The notes: generated by a model not told the origin, from the letters alone. A DNA stretch of 64,000 nucleotides from Vombatus ursinus (GCF_900497805.2 NW_020954610.1:35742835-35806834), one strand, 5' to 3'; shown: positions 47,786 through 59,100, numbered from the stretch's first letter. Made by a program: numbers and translations.

Positions 47786-48920
47786 CGGGAGGGGGTGGGA
47801 ATCAGATCCTATTCAAAATCCCTGGATATCAAAGCATTGGGAAATTACAGCAAGGTGACTGCTTGATTTGGGCTTTCAATAAAAACTATTTCCATATTTT
47901 CTTGAATTCTCTTCTTAATTAAGGAAATTATTTATAGGTTGCTAAAGAGCAGAATCCAAAGCACGATATACATAATGACTGCAATCACTTCAGAGAGGAC
48001 AAGACTCAGTGCAACATAATTCAGGTCAAATACAATGAACGTTGGTTCTAAATGATAGAGATAGGAAAAAAAACACCCACTTCTATGTATTCCATTAAAA
48101 TGTAAGTGATAGGAGTGGGGAGTTACATTTGCTGGCAGTTGTCATTTCTCTAGATTAGATGACTTTATGCTCTACCTTTATAAAGGACAAAGTGTATGAT
48201 ATTATGGATAGAACATTGGTCTTAGAACAGGAAGACATCCATTGCTTATGCAGCCCTGAACAAATCATTTAACTTGTCAGCGCTCTAGAAAGCCCTATAC
48301 CCCTTTAAGACTATTATATAAGTTGTAGAGAAGTTGCTGACATTTACTAGTAGTTTCTTCATGAAGAAATTTCAGGAATCAATGAATAAAATTGTAGGTC
48401 TAGTCCACATCCCTATCTCTACTAAGGAGAAGGCCAGTCTTGTTTATTAAGTGATATGTCAAAACAAAATTTTAAAAATTTTAATTAATTTTTAAGTAAT
48501 GGAATCGATCTTAAAATCCTGGGATACTTTACCTATTAAACTTTTTGATTAGAAAATGAATTTTCTCCGTTATCTATATGGCAGCTTCCTACTGTGAGGG
48601 ATTGTCTGATGTTGGCTACTGCCACGTGGGGGTTGTGGCAAGATGGGGTAGGAACAGGATACGGGGAAGTAGCCGGAGCATGTGCTCCTAAGGCAGGGGC
48701 TGTGCCATGTGGGAGTGGGACGGCAGAGAACGAGCTTCCTTTGTCACGTCCTCTCCCTAGGTGCAGCACTAACCCCAGACGTCTCCTTCCTGTATCCGGG
48801 CCTAGCCTCCTGTGTCACGTCCTCTCCCTTGGTGCAGCGCTAACCCCAGACATCCCCTTCCGGTATCTGATCCTACAATCAATGACTAGTAGGCGGGCTG
48901 AGGAGGAGGGGCTAGGAAGG

Positions 48921-48926
48921 TATATA
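48921..48926 (+). promoter_or_regulatory. TATA box of the solo LTR
   Basis: TATATA lies in a GC-rich setting about 330 bp into the LTR and 87 bp before the AATAAA signal. That is the usual spacing for a retroviral U3/R promoter with a short R region. Confidence 0.65.
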
Positions 48927-49012
48927 GGGGCGGTAGGGGTCGGAGCTCGCTCTCTCTTGCTCCTGCTCTCTTGCTCTGGCTTTCCTGCTTGGCCTTGCTG
49001 TGATGGCCTCTG

Positions 49013-49018
49013 AATAAA
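49013..49018 (+). terminator. LTR polyadenylation signal
   Basis: AATAAA followed by a GT-rich stretch (gagtgtttgcacc) about 10-20 nt later. It would act on plus-strand transcripts only, so it should not end TMC1 transcripts. Confidence 0.6.
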
Positions 49019-49666
49019 GCTCGAGTGTTTGCACCTCCTGATCGGCTCGTCTCTGTGTTTATCCAGGTGGGCACTGAAGACTGGTAAGTATGACCCTGGC
49101 AGCCTGCTCCTTATAGGAGGAGAGTGCACGGTGCGACCGGCACATCCTACCTTATCAATGTTTATTATATAGCAGAAATTTTAAAATGAGTCCTAAAATA
49201 GACTCCCTATTAAAAAAAATTCATTGTTAATTGTTAGGATTACTGTATCATATTCATAAGGATCACACACATTTAATGTTATATTCATCATAAGAATAAC
49301 AATATGGTGAGTTGTCATTGCACATGGCATCATTCAGCCTGTATAGAGCAGAAAGTAACACAGAGTCATATAAAAAAAGTTTTGCTGTAATCTAAGAAGT
49401 GAGGGTGGAGCTAAATGACTCTTTCTCCTGGGCTGATACATACTCAATATGTATAATTATTTACACTATAGGAAGCTTCACAGCATGAAAGAGACAACTA
49501 TAAAGAGGTGGGTTTTTTTTTTCCTTTTTTCTTTCTTTCTAATGGGTCAAAGACAGGGAAAGACATTTGACAAACTTGGCAAATCTGGCTGAAATCAACA
49601 ATTTATCCTAGACAATCTCCCTTCCCCTGCTACTCCACCCCCCACCATGGTTTAATTAGCACTTAC

Positions 49667-49748
49667 TTTCAACAGCTTTGATTTTATTTTCCCATGGTAT
49701 ACATGCCTGCTTGAAGATTTCAAAATCACGAAGAAATTTTGCCCATTT
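49667..49748 (-). CDS. TMC1: TMC1 exon: pre-TM1 amphipathic segment
   Basis: The exon is 82 nt: 27 codons plus the first base of a serine codon (phase 1 at its end). The product begins [20 protein letters not shown] and continues NKIKAVE. It differs from human TMC1 at only a few positions (human [20 protein letters not shown]). The acceptor is ttttcag and the donor is GTAAGT, close to the mammalian consensus. The alternating charged and aromatic residues suggest a membrane-adjacent helix before TM1. A solo retroviral LTR ends about 520 bp away, on the 3' side of this exon with respect to TMC1 transcription. Confidence 0.94.
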
Positions 49749-50009
49749 CTGAAAAGAAGACACAATCATTGGTTCTCAGATTGTTGAAAATCAAGTCAAA
49801 TGGAGAATGAACCCCACTAAGACTACATGGAACATCAAGTGTGTGAACCAATGGACCACCATGGAGCACTGAACCTTCTTGCAAAAGAGGGAAGAGGACA
49901 GAAAATTCCAAACTCCTCTACCCATTACCCAGCCCTGTTCCTAGACAAGGCTACATCTAGTCAATTCAATGGAGGAGACCATAATAGAGAGTAGATTGTA
50001 AGCCCCTTG

Positions 50010-50105
50010 AGGGCAAGGACTGTTTCCTTCATTTTTTTTAATATAACCCACTTAGTGCCTAGAACATAGTAAGCACTTAATAAATGCTTGTTGATTGATT
50101 AATTG
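50010..50105 (+). mobile_element. L2 3' tail
   Basis: 'gcaaggactgtttccttc' then 'gtgcctagaacatagtaagcacttaataaatgcttg' and GATT repeats. Confidence 0.72.
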
Positions 50106-50614
50106 ATTGAAAAACAGTTTTAAATCTACAATCTGAGGGGAAACATTGTTATGTGGTTAAGAGATGAACTAGGTAATCTTAGAATGTCAGACCTAGGAGA
50201 AATCTTAGAGGTCAACTAGTCCAAATCTTTCATGTGACAAATGAGGAAACTGACACCCAGGGTTAGGAAGTGACCTGCTTCAGGTCACATTGTGAGTTAA
50301 TGACAGAACAAGAACAAGAACAAGAACTCATATCATCTGACTCTTAAGGCATCACTCTTTCCCTGATCAATGCACCCCTCATCCCTTTTGCAAATGTGCA
50401 GAGAATTCCAGGATTCCATACGACTACACGGACAGAACCCAACCAATAATAAGAGTCAATTCTGTAGTGTAAAACATGTCGAAAGCAGAGAAATCCAAAA
50501 CCATGTATTATTCTCCACTTCAAATTCCAGCCCCGCCTTGAAGATGTTCTGGATTCCCTTCAGCTACTAGTTAGTGCTCTACCCTCCAATGCTGCCTTGA
50601 ATTTATTAATTCAC

Positions 50615-50720
50615 ACCTGTTCTCCCCTATTAGAATGTACATTCCCTAAGAGCAGGGAGTGCCTTCACTTTTGTCATTGTGTTCTCAGAACCTATTGCGT
50701 AGTAAGGACTTAATAAGAGC
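50615..50720 (+). mobile_element. L2 3' tail
   Basis: 'ttagaatgtacattccctaagagcaggga' then 'tgtgttctcagaacctattgcgtagtaaggac'. Confidence 0.6.
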
Positions 50721-50724
50721 TAAC

Positions 50725-50965
50725 ATTTATATAGAGCTAACTATGTGCTAGGAACAATGCCAAGTATTTTAACAATTATCTCATTTGATCTTCACAATAA
50801 CCCTGGGAGGTAGGTGCTATTATTGTCTTCATTTTAAAGATGAGGAAACTGAGGCAGGCAGAAGTTAAGTGATTCACCCAGGGTCACAGAGCTAAGTGCC
50901 TGAGACTGGATTTGAACTCAGGTCCAGGGCCAGTGGCTCTATTCACTGAGCCACCTAGCTGCCCC
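50725..50965 (-). mobile_element. SINE, reverse orientation
   Basis: 'taacatttatatagagctaactatgtgcta', 'atctcatttgatcttcacaataacc', 'gaggaaactgaggcaggcag', 'gagccacctagctgcccc' (the reverse of the GGGGCAGCTAGGTGGC head). Confidence 0.75.
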
Positions 50966-51049
50966 TTGATTGAATGCTCAAATGATTAATTGATTCAGCA
51001 TGGATTAAAGGGCAGAAACTAGTTCAAAAGTATAAGAAACAGCAAGAGT

Positions 51050-51290
51050 GTACTGGAGCCTGTTCTAAATGGCTTGCACGAGCTAGTTGTTAAATTTTCA
51101 GTGTGTGCATTTACACTTCAGAAATCTGCAAATACTACAGATCAGGACTTGGTTTGTCGTTTTGTTGATTGTCTAGAGTTAAGAAAGTGATAGACAAAAT
51201 GTTCATAATATGATGAAAAAAAAATGTGTCCTGTGTTCATTTTTTTTTAGAGAGCCTGTTGTTAAACATTTATATAGGGGTATGTAGCAT
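51050..51290 (+). mobile_element. Second copy of the 786-1204 repeat
   Basis: Same order of motifs as the 786-1204 block but without the SINE. It begins ACTGGAGCCTGTTC and ends GTTGTTAAACATTTATATAG. The start motif 'gctggagccagctc' also occurs at 5050, just before a SINE. Class unknown. Confidence 0.55.
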
Positions 51291-51939
51291 ACCCTTGGCA
51301 AGCAGGAAAATTGGCCTGGTAATCCAACTGGTAAATGGGAAAAAGGGTAATCCTGGGTGCCATGGATCATCTGTGCCTAGAGATAATACCATAACTAGCC
51401 GATTTTGCACCTGCAGCAAAAATATTCTATCCCAATGGTACGGCCTGCTTGAGATAATGGAATAGGAGATACATATTTTTTTCTGTCCCCTTCAGCTTCC
51501 CGTTCCTGAGGAAAGTGCCTCATTTGCTTAACTTTTGTTATGATTGTGCCTGGGAAAAGCAGATGTGAATGTCAAACAGTAAACTCCTTCAGAGTAATAA
51601 TAGTGTACTTGGCTTTGCTGCTATCATTTCAGCGGCTTCCTCTTCTAGAAGCATCAACAGTATAAAGCAACTTTCACAACAGAGAAAGTCAACAAATCTG
51701 AAAGTATGGAAGAAATGGCCTAACTTTATAGGCATGATAGCTATTTAGGTCGCTTGGCTTCCTACCCCAATTGACCATGTGGCCATAAGAAAACTATTAC
51801 CATGTCAGAGAATTTTGGGGAAGTTTCCCAGCAATGAATAGATTTGGAGTTTTGAGACACTTTAGATATGACTTTGTCCAACTTTCTTATTTTACAATGA
51901 AGAGAAAAGAGGTTCAGAGAAGTTCGGATTTGGTCAAGC

Positions 51940-52050
51940 TAGACAGTGAACTCCCAAAAAGATGGATTGTTTTTGCCTTTCTTTGTATCCCTAGTGCTCA
52001 GCAAAGTGCCTGGTACTTAGTAGGCACTTAACACATGCTTGTTGACTTGA
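51940..52050 (+). mobile_element. L2 3' tail
   Basis: 'gcctttctttgtatccctagtgctcagcaaagtgcctggtacttagtaggcactta' and 'cttgttgacttg'. Confidence 0.72.
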
Positions 52051-52054
52051 CCTT

Positions 52055-52545
52055 ACCAGACACAGAGAGGCATTATGGTGCAAGCATTGAGTGTTCAAGA
52101 TCTGAAGTCTGAGGACCTGGGTTTAACTCGGGTTTAACTCTTATTTCTGATGGTTTGTTGTTGTTGTTCTTGTTTTACCTTGGGCAAAATCTTTAACCTT
52201 CCTGGACCTCAGTTGCCTAATCTGTAAAATGAGGGGTTTAGACTAGATAACTTCTGAGGTCCCTATTAACTCTAGATTTATGATTCCCATGGAAAGAAGC
52301 CCAGAGATATCACATGATCTGCCCAAGGTCAAAGATGTAGACAGCAGGGTACAGGACGAAGAAAACTGAACGTGGAATCAGAAGATGCAAGTTCACTTCC
52401 CAAATCTGCCACTTGCTACCTGTGTCATCTTGAGCAAGATGCTTCTCCTCTCTGAGCCTCGATTTCCTCATCTGTAAAATGAAGAACTAGGAGGACTAGA
52501 AGACCTCCAAAGTTTCTTCCATCTCTAAATCTGCGATCTAAGTGG
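52055..52545 (+). mobile_element. Two MIR/THER-type SINEs in tandem
   Basis: First copy to about 52290: 'ggacctcagttgcctaatctgtaaaatgaggggttt'. Second copy about 52340-52545: 'cttgctacctgtgtcatcttgagcaag', 'cctcgatttcctcatctgtaaaatg'. Confidence 0.7.
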
Positions 52546-52933
52546 CAGAGCTGGGATAGAACCCCAGTCTTCTGACTCCAAACCCAATGTTCTTTCCGTG
52601 AATACTACTAACATTTGTAATAACAGTCGGGGCTTCTTTGACAGAATACCTAATATAATACACAAAAAAGTACGTACTTTCTTGTGCTATTCTTTCTCAC
52701 TCCCAATCCCTTGCCCCACAAGGGTTGATTCCCTTGTCAGAGAAAAGCCAAATGGTCTTTCAGTATTCAAGATGTATTGAAAACAGCAAAGGTATGCTTG
52801 GAGCCTTGGGCTCTCTCCTTAGCTCCCAAGGAGTGAGGATGTAAGGGACAATATTTATAAAATGTGTAATTAACAGGAAGTTGCAAACTCCTCCTTTACT
52901 ATTGAAAAAAAATCCTTCTGTAAAAATACTTAC

Positions 52934-53024
52934 TTTTTTCATCATCATCTTAAATGCAAACCATCGTTTTCCTTTTCCTTTCCCAAGTGCCCCTTCATTT
53001 GCACTTACAAATTCTTTGGCTTCC
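52934..53024 (-). CDS. TMC1: TMC1 exon: late N-terminal cytosolic region
   Basis: The exon is 91 nt: one base finishing a split codon, then 30 codons. The product runs [20 protein letters not shown], then [10 protein letters not shown]. Human TMC1 has a close match ([20 protein letters not shown], from memory). The acceptor reads tgcaag|G on the minus strand and the donor is GTAAGT. The segment is lysine- and glycine-rich and lies on the cytosolic side ahead of TM1. It ends KK where human has AK, so with the next exon the junction reads KKKWAK. The preceding exon was not located between 53025 and 64000. Confidence 0.93.
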
Positions 53025-55324
53025 CTTGCAAGAGAAAAAAAAAAGTGAGAAGGGGAGAAGTATAAGCAGATGTTATGTTAAGATGGAAATTATCTCCTCT
53101 CAACTAATTTTGAAAAAAACCTCATGTTTCAAATTAACAATGAATTTCAGACATTTGAAGAACTCTTTCTATCCATGTCATGGTTATAGAGGAACTACCA
53201 ATTCTACCTTCTAGGGTGGTGGTGTTGGTTGTTATTTGTACTTACCTTCCTCCAACTTACATCCACTCCAGCCAAAAGTTAACATTTACACACACTAGAG
53301 AGAAGACGACCTCAATGCCGTCACAACTCCTAAATCCCAATGCTGAGATCGAAATGGCATTGGTCCACAGAACCCCCTAGAGATCTGGCTATATCTCCAG
53401 TCATTTGTCACCCAGAGAACCAGCATCAGAGACAACTTCTTATGGGTGAAAGATCAGAATCTTGTGGCCTTCAAATATGGAAGGACTCAAACTCAGTTTG
53501 AGAAGGAATAGGCCAAGAGAACATAAGCATGACTATAGCCATCTAATGAACCATGTTATCCAACTGATATAGGTCCCCCCACAAAAACTAAAGTAAAAAG
53601 GTATTTAAGGAAAGAAAAAAAAAAGGAAAGTCATGATATTCCTAACTTCTTTTGAACTTGTTTTCTAATTTTTACTATGGTGCTGGTTAATTATCAGACC
53701 CTGAACATGTAAGCCTATGATTATTTTAATGGCTAAATATAATACATAAGGACTTTCAGGCTTTCACATTCTACCTAGGAAGAAACACCTATTTTTTTCA
53801 GGCCCTATTACTTACAAACTGTCGTAAATGACACAGGGACATATCTGAAAACAGCTAAAAGGCAGGCCTCTGGTACTCTATGACTTTACCTATACAGGGA
53901 ATGGAAGAAGTTTCCACAGCATTCTGGCACTTTGTGTACTGGTTTTAATTCCAGATTCATTTCCTGGTTTTTATATTTTTTTTGTTGGCAGAAACAGGGA
54001 AGAAAGTTAGGGCAAACTGACATCAGAAAAATGAATTGCCCATCAGTTTGCAATCCAGAAAAGGACTGCATTAAAAAAATTAAAAATGACTTGTCTAATT
54101 TTGCCTAACAACATTTATTCTTGAATTTGGGGCTCTTTGGAAACTATACTGTGGCAAGTTAGGGCCAGATTATCCACAACTCAACTCTCATTTTATTTGA
54201 GCTGGGTTGATTTTAGCTACGTTTCCCCTCAAATACATGTTTCTGCATAGGTAGGGTTTTGGCTTGTGCCAAAAAATGAATGATTCATTGGCACGTGAAA
54301 TTGAACCTATAAAAAGAGAAGCTCAGTGGAGGTTTTTACTAAAAATTACAATGAATACATAGAATGTATTTCTATATGCAGCCATTTGAACAGATATTCA
54401 GAGAATTAGTAGTAAACATAATTATTGATAGTATTCATAGAATAATTTTACATATATATGTGTATATATTTACATATATATCTATTGGTATCTAATGGTA
54501 GCCATCTCTAGAGTAGCGGGGGGAGGAAAAAAAGGAATTTACATGATAACTTTGTTATATACTTAAAAGAAGTAGCAAGTCATTCATAATAGATGTGCAG
54601 CTTCATGGGCAATCATTTTTTTATTATACTATGTTATGGAAATGCTTGTTTTATTTCATGAATTATAAATAAAATAAATCCACGTATGTTTCTACATTGA
54701 TATTTTAGAAGCTAAGAATATAGCTCCATCATTCAGCAGAGTGTCTAGAGTTGTCAAAGAAAACAAAAACCTTCAAACAATTTGATGAATATGATGTACA
54801 TACACCCTTAGAGCATGTAATAATATATACAAGCACATATTGCCTAGGTTCTGGGTATTTAATAATGTGCTATCTTTTGTATGTGACAGTAACACTATTG
54901 TCCTACTATTATAAGGTGAGAAGTAAGGTAGTGTAGTGAGTGTAGGGTTAGCTTTGGAGTTAAGAAGACCAGATTCAAGCTTTCTCTCAGATATATCAAC
55001 CAACCAAGCATTTCCTTTGCACTAAGCAATAGAACATTTGCTAGACACCTGTGTTTCAGGGAACATGAGACATGAAGTCATTTGACCTCTCAATGACCTA
55101 TAGAAACCAGGACTACAAATAATAGAGGGATTGCCAATCTGCATTGGTGGAGGGAATTTCTATACTGGGAGTTTCCAATAACAAATGGAATTATTGGTTT
55201 GAACCAAAAACAACATTAGTAGGACATGAGCTTTGAGTTGCTTTTCTAGTTGTTGTTGTGCAGTCGTGTCCAGCTTAATATGACTCCATGAATAGATATA
55301 CATATAGCTCTATCAGTAGTTGGG

Positions 55325-55582
55325 ATAGCTAGGTGGTACAGTGGATAGAGTGCTGGGCCTGGAGTCCAGAAGACTCATCTTCATGAGTTCAAATGTGGTC
55401 TCAGACATTCAGACTCAGACACCTGTGTGACCCTGGGCAAGTCACTTAACCCTGCTTGCCTCAGTTTCTTCAGTTTGCCAGTAAAATGAGCTGGAGAAGG
55501 AAATGGCAAACCACTCCAGTATCTTTGCCAAGAAAACTCCAAATGGGGGTCACTGAGTTAGACATGACTGAAAAACAACTGA
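55325..55582 (+). mobile_element. tRNA-derived SINE, long type
   Basis: GATAGCTAGGTGGTACAGTG head, a duplicated CAGAC stretch in the middle, and tail AAACTCCAAATGGGGGTCAC. An RTE-like LINE end follows at once. Confidence 0.88.
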
Positions 55583-55589
55583 AAACCCT

Positions 55590-55950
55590 TATGACCCTAT
55601 GGCCTATGCTTGTGAGCTGGCTAGCTGGAGGTTAGTACAGTTGGTGACTTCAGAACACAGAAAAACTAACTGGCCCAAATTAGATTCTAACACATACTGA
55701 AGCTTAAATGCTCTGGCCACATAATGAGGCAATGAGACTCATTGGGAAAAACTCTCATGTTGGGAAAGATTGAAGTCAAAAGGAAAAGGCAATGACAGAG
55801 GATGAAGTGGATAGATAGTATCTGGAAAAAATGAAAGTGAGTTTGGACAGACTTCGAGAGACGGTGGAGGATAGAAGGGCCTGGCAAGTCCTTTGAGTCC
55901 ATGGGGTCAGGAAGAATCTAACGCTACTGAGGAACAGAACAGCAGCAGTA
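55590..55950 (+). mobile_element. RTE/BovB-like LINE 3' end
   Basis: The block encodes remnants of the conserved RTE C-terminus: a histidine-containing LWPHNE stretch, then DRLRETVEDRRAWQVL, then SPWGQEESNATE. The bovine BovB counterpart of the last stretch is SWGRKESDTTE. After the coding end comes ATGGGGTCAGGAAGAATCTA and a CAG-rich tail. This terminal 30-40 bp closely matches the 3' tail of the long SINE type in this window (for example 25515-25560). It lies directly after a long SINE (55325-55582). Confidence 0.65.
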
Positions 55951-56389
55951 AGCCTCTGCTAGAATCAAGCTCTAACCAACCCCCATCTGCACGCAGTGCG
56001 CTGTTGTTAAGATCAAGATGCTGCATCTCCAAAGAAGGGATAAAAAGTGTTGGAAGTCTGAAGAGCTGGAAGGGGAAAAACGAGAAAGGAAGAGGGACCG
56101 CTGACAAGAAATTGCATTGCATTTGCATATAAAACTTCAGCACAGATAATAGCTGCAGGCTGTCTTCTGTTTGCTGTAGGGTTACTGATCCATGCATACC
56201 TATATACATTTATAAAAAACCTATAAACTGTTCCATTGTTTAAGGGTTAAAGGATTTGTCCAACATGACATGGCAGCTAGTAACTGTCAGAGGCATTAGA
56301 GTGAGGTTTTCTTAACACCAAGTCTACCATTCTATGTAATGCTAATCACTGCTCTGACATATTAGTATATAATCATTTTAGTAATTTTA

Positions 56390-56520
56390 ATAGTATTTTT
56401 CCAATTACAGGTAAATACAATTTTTAACATTTATTTAAAAAAATTTGTTGAGTTTCAAATTTTTCTCACTCTCTCCTTTCCCCTTCCCTAAAATGGCAAG
56501 CAATTTGATATCTTGTATCT
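56390..56520. repeat. Marsupial interspersed repeat fragment
   Basis: 'ttccaattacaggtaaatacaatttttaacatttattt', 'tgagtttcaaatttttctcactctctcc', 'aatggcaagcaatttgatat'. I recognise this as a common marsupial dispersed sequence but cannot name the class. Confidence 0.4.
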
Positions 56521-57109
56521 GTTATATATAATATAGTAATATGATTTTATATTATATTTTATATTATTATAAAATAATTGTGTTATATAAAATTAATTTA
56601 TAAAATCTGAATATATTAACATATATGTTATATCATAGCAATTTTAATGACAATGGGTGTCTGTCATGTAGGCCAGGTGTATTCTGACCCTATAGGCAAG
56701 TTTCAGATCTGTAAAGCTGAATCAAGAAGCAAATAATTATAATCATAATCATAATAATCCTTTCACAAAAAAACCCAAACAAACAGTAAGGACATACAGA
56801 AGCATCTCTTTAAGGTCCACAACCTCAGGGATCCCCCCAACTTAATAATAACATCTGAAATAGTCAAATTGCAAGAACTTTTTTCCTTTTCTGTTATTGG
56901 TTGATGGAGGTGGAATTTAGATTCCATATTAAAAAAGCCTTCATGCTTTTGGCCTATCCCCTTTCCTGATGCCCTATGCAGACATCTGAAACTACCCCTC
57001 AGGGATGGAAGCCTAGGCAGAACAAATAACTAAGATAAGGGCATGGCTGATATAATAGATAGTAAATAGTCCTTGGCATCAGAAAGACCTCTGAGATACT
57101 CTGATACTT

Positions 57110-57175
57110 TGTATCTCCAGAGTTAGCACAGTACCTGGCAAATAATAAGCACTTAATAAATATTTGTTAATTGAG
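57110..57175 (+). mobile_element. L2 3' tail
   Basis: 'ttagcacagtacctggcaaataataagcacttaataaatatttgtta', directly before the SINE at 57185. Confidence 0.68.
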
Positions 57176-57184
57176 GCTAGCTAG

Positions 57185-57440
57185 GTACAGCTAGGTGGTG
57201 CAGTGGATAGAGCGCTAAGCCTGGAGACAGGAAGATTCCTCCTGAGTTCAAATCTAGCCTCAGACATTTACGAGCTGTGTGACCCTGGGCAAGTCACTTA
57301 ATTCTGTTTGCCTCAGTTTCCTCATCTGTAAAATTAGCTGGTGGAGGAAATGGCAAACCACTTCAGTATCTTTGCCAAGAAAACCCCAAGTGGAGTCACA
57401 AAGAGTGGGACATGACTGAAAAATGACTCAACAGTAACAG
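57185..57440 (+). mobile_element. tRNA-derived SINE, long type
   Basis: Head ACAGCTAGGTGGTGCAGTGG after an L2-type tail (57110-57175). The tail reads CCCCAAGTGGAGTCACAAAG and ends ACTCAACAGTAACAG. Confidence 0.9.
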
Positions 57441-57485
57441 GGTGATCAGAGGCAAGTAATTTAATTTATAAGATTATAAATATTA

Positions 57486-57640
57486 GGGGGCAGCTAGGTG
57501 GTACAGTGGATAGAGCCCTGGCCTTGGAGTCAGGAGGACCTGAGTTCAAATCCGGCCTCAGACACTTGACACTTACTAGCTGTGTGACCCTGGGCAAGTC
57601 ACTTAACCCTGATCGCCTCACCAAAAAGCAAAAAAAAAAT
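57486..57640 (+). mobile_element. tRNA-derived SINE, short type
   Basis: GGGGGCAGCTAGGTGGTACA head, GTTCAAATCCGGCCTCAG B-box region and an A tail. It is close to consensus, so probably young. Confidence 0.92.
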
Positions 57641-58914
57641 TATAAATTATAGAAGCTACTCTAAAACTACAGATTACAAATGAGTTACTAATTTGTTATC
57701 AGTGGAGTTTCCACTTTGGGATTTCCTTATATTAAGGAAATCAGAGATCAAGATCACCTCCACTACCAAATAAGAAGAACATAAAGGACATCCTGGGTCT
57801 TTAATCATTCTTATGTTACTTTTTACGTGAGTCTCCAATTGGGAAAATTTGCACATGTCACTAAACTGCTATAATTCTACAACATTATCTTCCATTCTCA
57901 GGGTTCTAACTTTTAAGTTGCAAACAAATGACCCTGCTCTATGAGCTATTAATTATGAAGAACAGAATTTAGTTTTATAATCAAATTAAACTTATAATAA
58001 AATTTAGTCTGATACATATAATGATATATAGGCATATGGTGTTATATGATAACTAGGCATAAATGTTCATTAGTTCATGTAAATCACTATAATTAACATT
58101 TCTTTTATATAGCTAAATGAGGTTTCACATTGCCTTCTGTTTGTTAGTTCTCCAGCAAGCATTTATAAAATGTCCATTTCAACAGTTTTCCCTGATTGCT
58201 TATGGAATTAATCTTCATCATACTCTGATACTCATTTAAAAGTAGATCTGACTCCCCATTAGTCATATGACTTCCTAACCCTTATATCATTGGAATCTGA
58301 GATTTTCCATATCTTCCTCATTCTCCTGCATCTCTTCTCAGACTATTTCCCTGGGAGACCTTTGAGCAGCAAGTCCCCCTGTTCTCTGCTTCACTCCTAC
58401 CCAGAAAGGACCATCACAGTCATTCTTTGAGGTAAAGGGTTCAAGGGAATGAATGGAGGGGAAATGTTGTGGCTGTTGATTGCTAAAGGTGGGATGTGTG
58501 ACTCAAGCCAATGGCACTAGGATGTGAAGGGGGTAAAAACACAGTGAGAACAGAAGTTAGATTTCCAGAATCTGACAGGCTTGGGATTGGAAGACAGGAA
58601 AAGATCTGTGCTTTAGCATGCCCTCACGGCAAGGTCTAGATCCCAGAGTTATAGTCAGAAGAAGGTGGTGATCTCATTGATGGGATACATAACGTAATTC
58701 AGTGTAATACAGTGATAGGAACAAGGAAAACACACCCCTCGAATATAATGCCTCAATAGCATCTGTTTCTTGCTCTCTAAAATTGGCTATTTTGCCAAGA
58801 GCTAGAATCATAGGTTGAGTTTTATATAGGCAGAGAAAAGTTGTCCATGGGGGCTATTTGGGCAAGAGGTGGTTTGGGGAAATATATAGCGCATTGGACT
58901 TGAAGTCATAAGAT

Positions 58915-59100
58915 CATAGATTTAAAGTTGAAAGGAAGTTTAGAGGGCATTTGATCCAACACCTTTATTTTGCAGAGGAGGAAACTGATGTCCAGGGAGG
59001 ATAAATGAGTCGCCTAAGGTCACACAGGTAGTAAGTAGCACAGCTGAGATTTGAATTTAGGTCCTCTGACTTCAAATCCAGCATGATTTCTACTCTATCA
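58915..59100 (-). mobile_element. MIR/THER-type SINE
   Basis: 'gaggaggaaactgatgtccaggg', 'cctaaggtcacacaggtagtaagtagcac', 'aggtcctctgacttcaaatcc'. Confidence 0.7.

Larger units (their letters stand above)
48593..49144 (+). mobile_element. Solo LTR of an endogenous retrovirus (fossil)
   Basis: A 552-bp block begins TGTGAGGG and ends GGCACA, and is flanked by a perfect 6-bp direct repeat, TCCTAC, at 48587-48592 and 49145-49150. It is much richer in CpG than its surroundings. Parts in order: U3 with a roughly 60-bp segment repeated at a 71-bp spacing (from 48742 and 48813), a TATATA box at 48921-48926, a probable R start near 48950, an AATAAA signal at 49013-49018, and U5 to 49144. No internal retroviral sequence adjoins it, so it is a solo LTR left by recombination. 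A 6-bp duplication is commonest among class II (betaretrovirus-like) elements, but the family is not certain. The intact duplication and retained CpGs suggest a fairly young, lineage-restricted insertion. It is oriented opposite to TMC1. Confidence 0.88.
49749..52933. other. TMC1 intron, 3185 bp
   Basis: It holds L2 3' tails (50010-50105, 50615-50720, 51940-52050), MIR-type SINE remnants in both orientations (50195-50345, 50725-50965, 52055-52290, 52340-52545), and a copy of the unclassified repeat also found at 790-1204 (51050-51290). About 51300-51830 and 52600-52930 are unclassified. Confidence 0.8.

Noticed and set aside
48594-49013. A 139-codon open frame, one of the two longest in the window
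   Set aside because: It lies wholly in the LTR, where CpG-rich sequence has few stops. It matches no protein I know and has no coding context.
53221-53300. Possible earlier TMC1 exon ending at the donor-like site near 53242
   Set aside because: In the frame required by the phase-2 junction with the 53024 exon there is a stop shortly upstream, and the residues do not match TMC1.
53800-53870. Possible exon between a tttag acceptor and a GTAAGT donor near 53817
   Set aside because: The translation (LFSDMSLCHLRQF) does not match the expected TMC1 segment and the length is not supported by homology.
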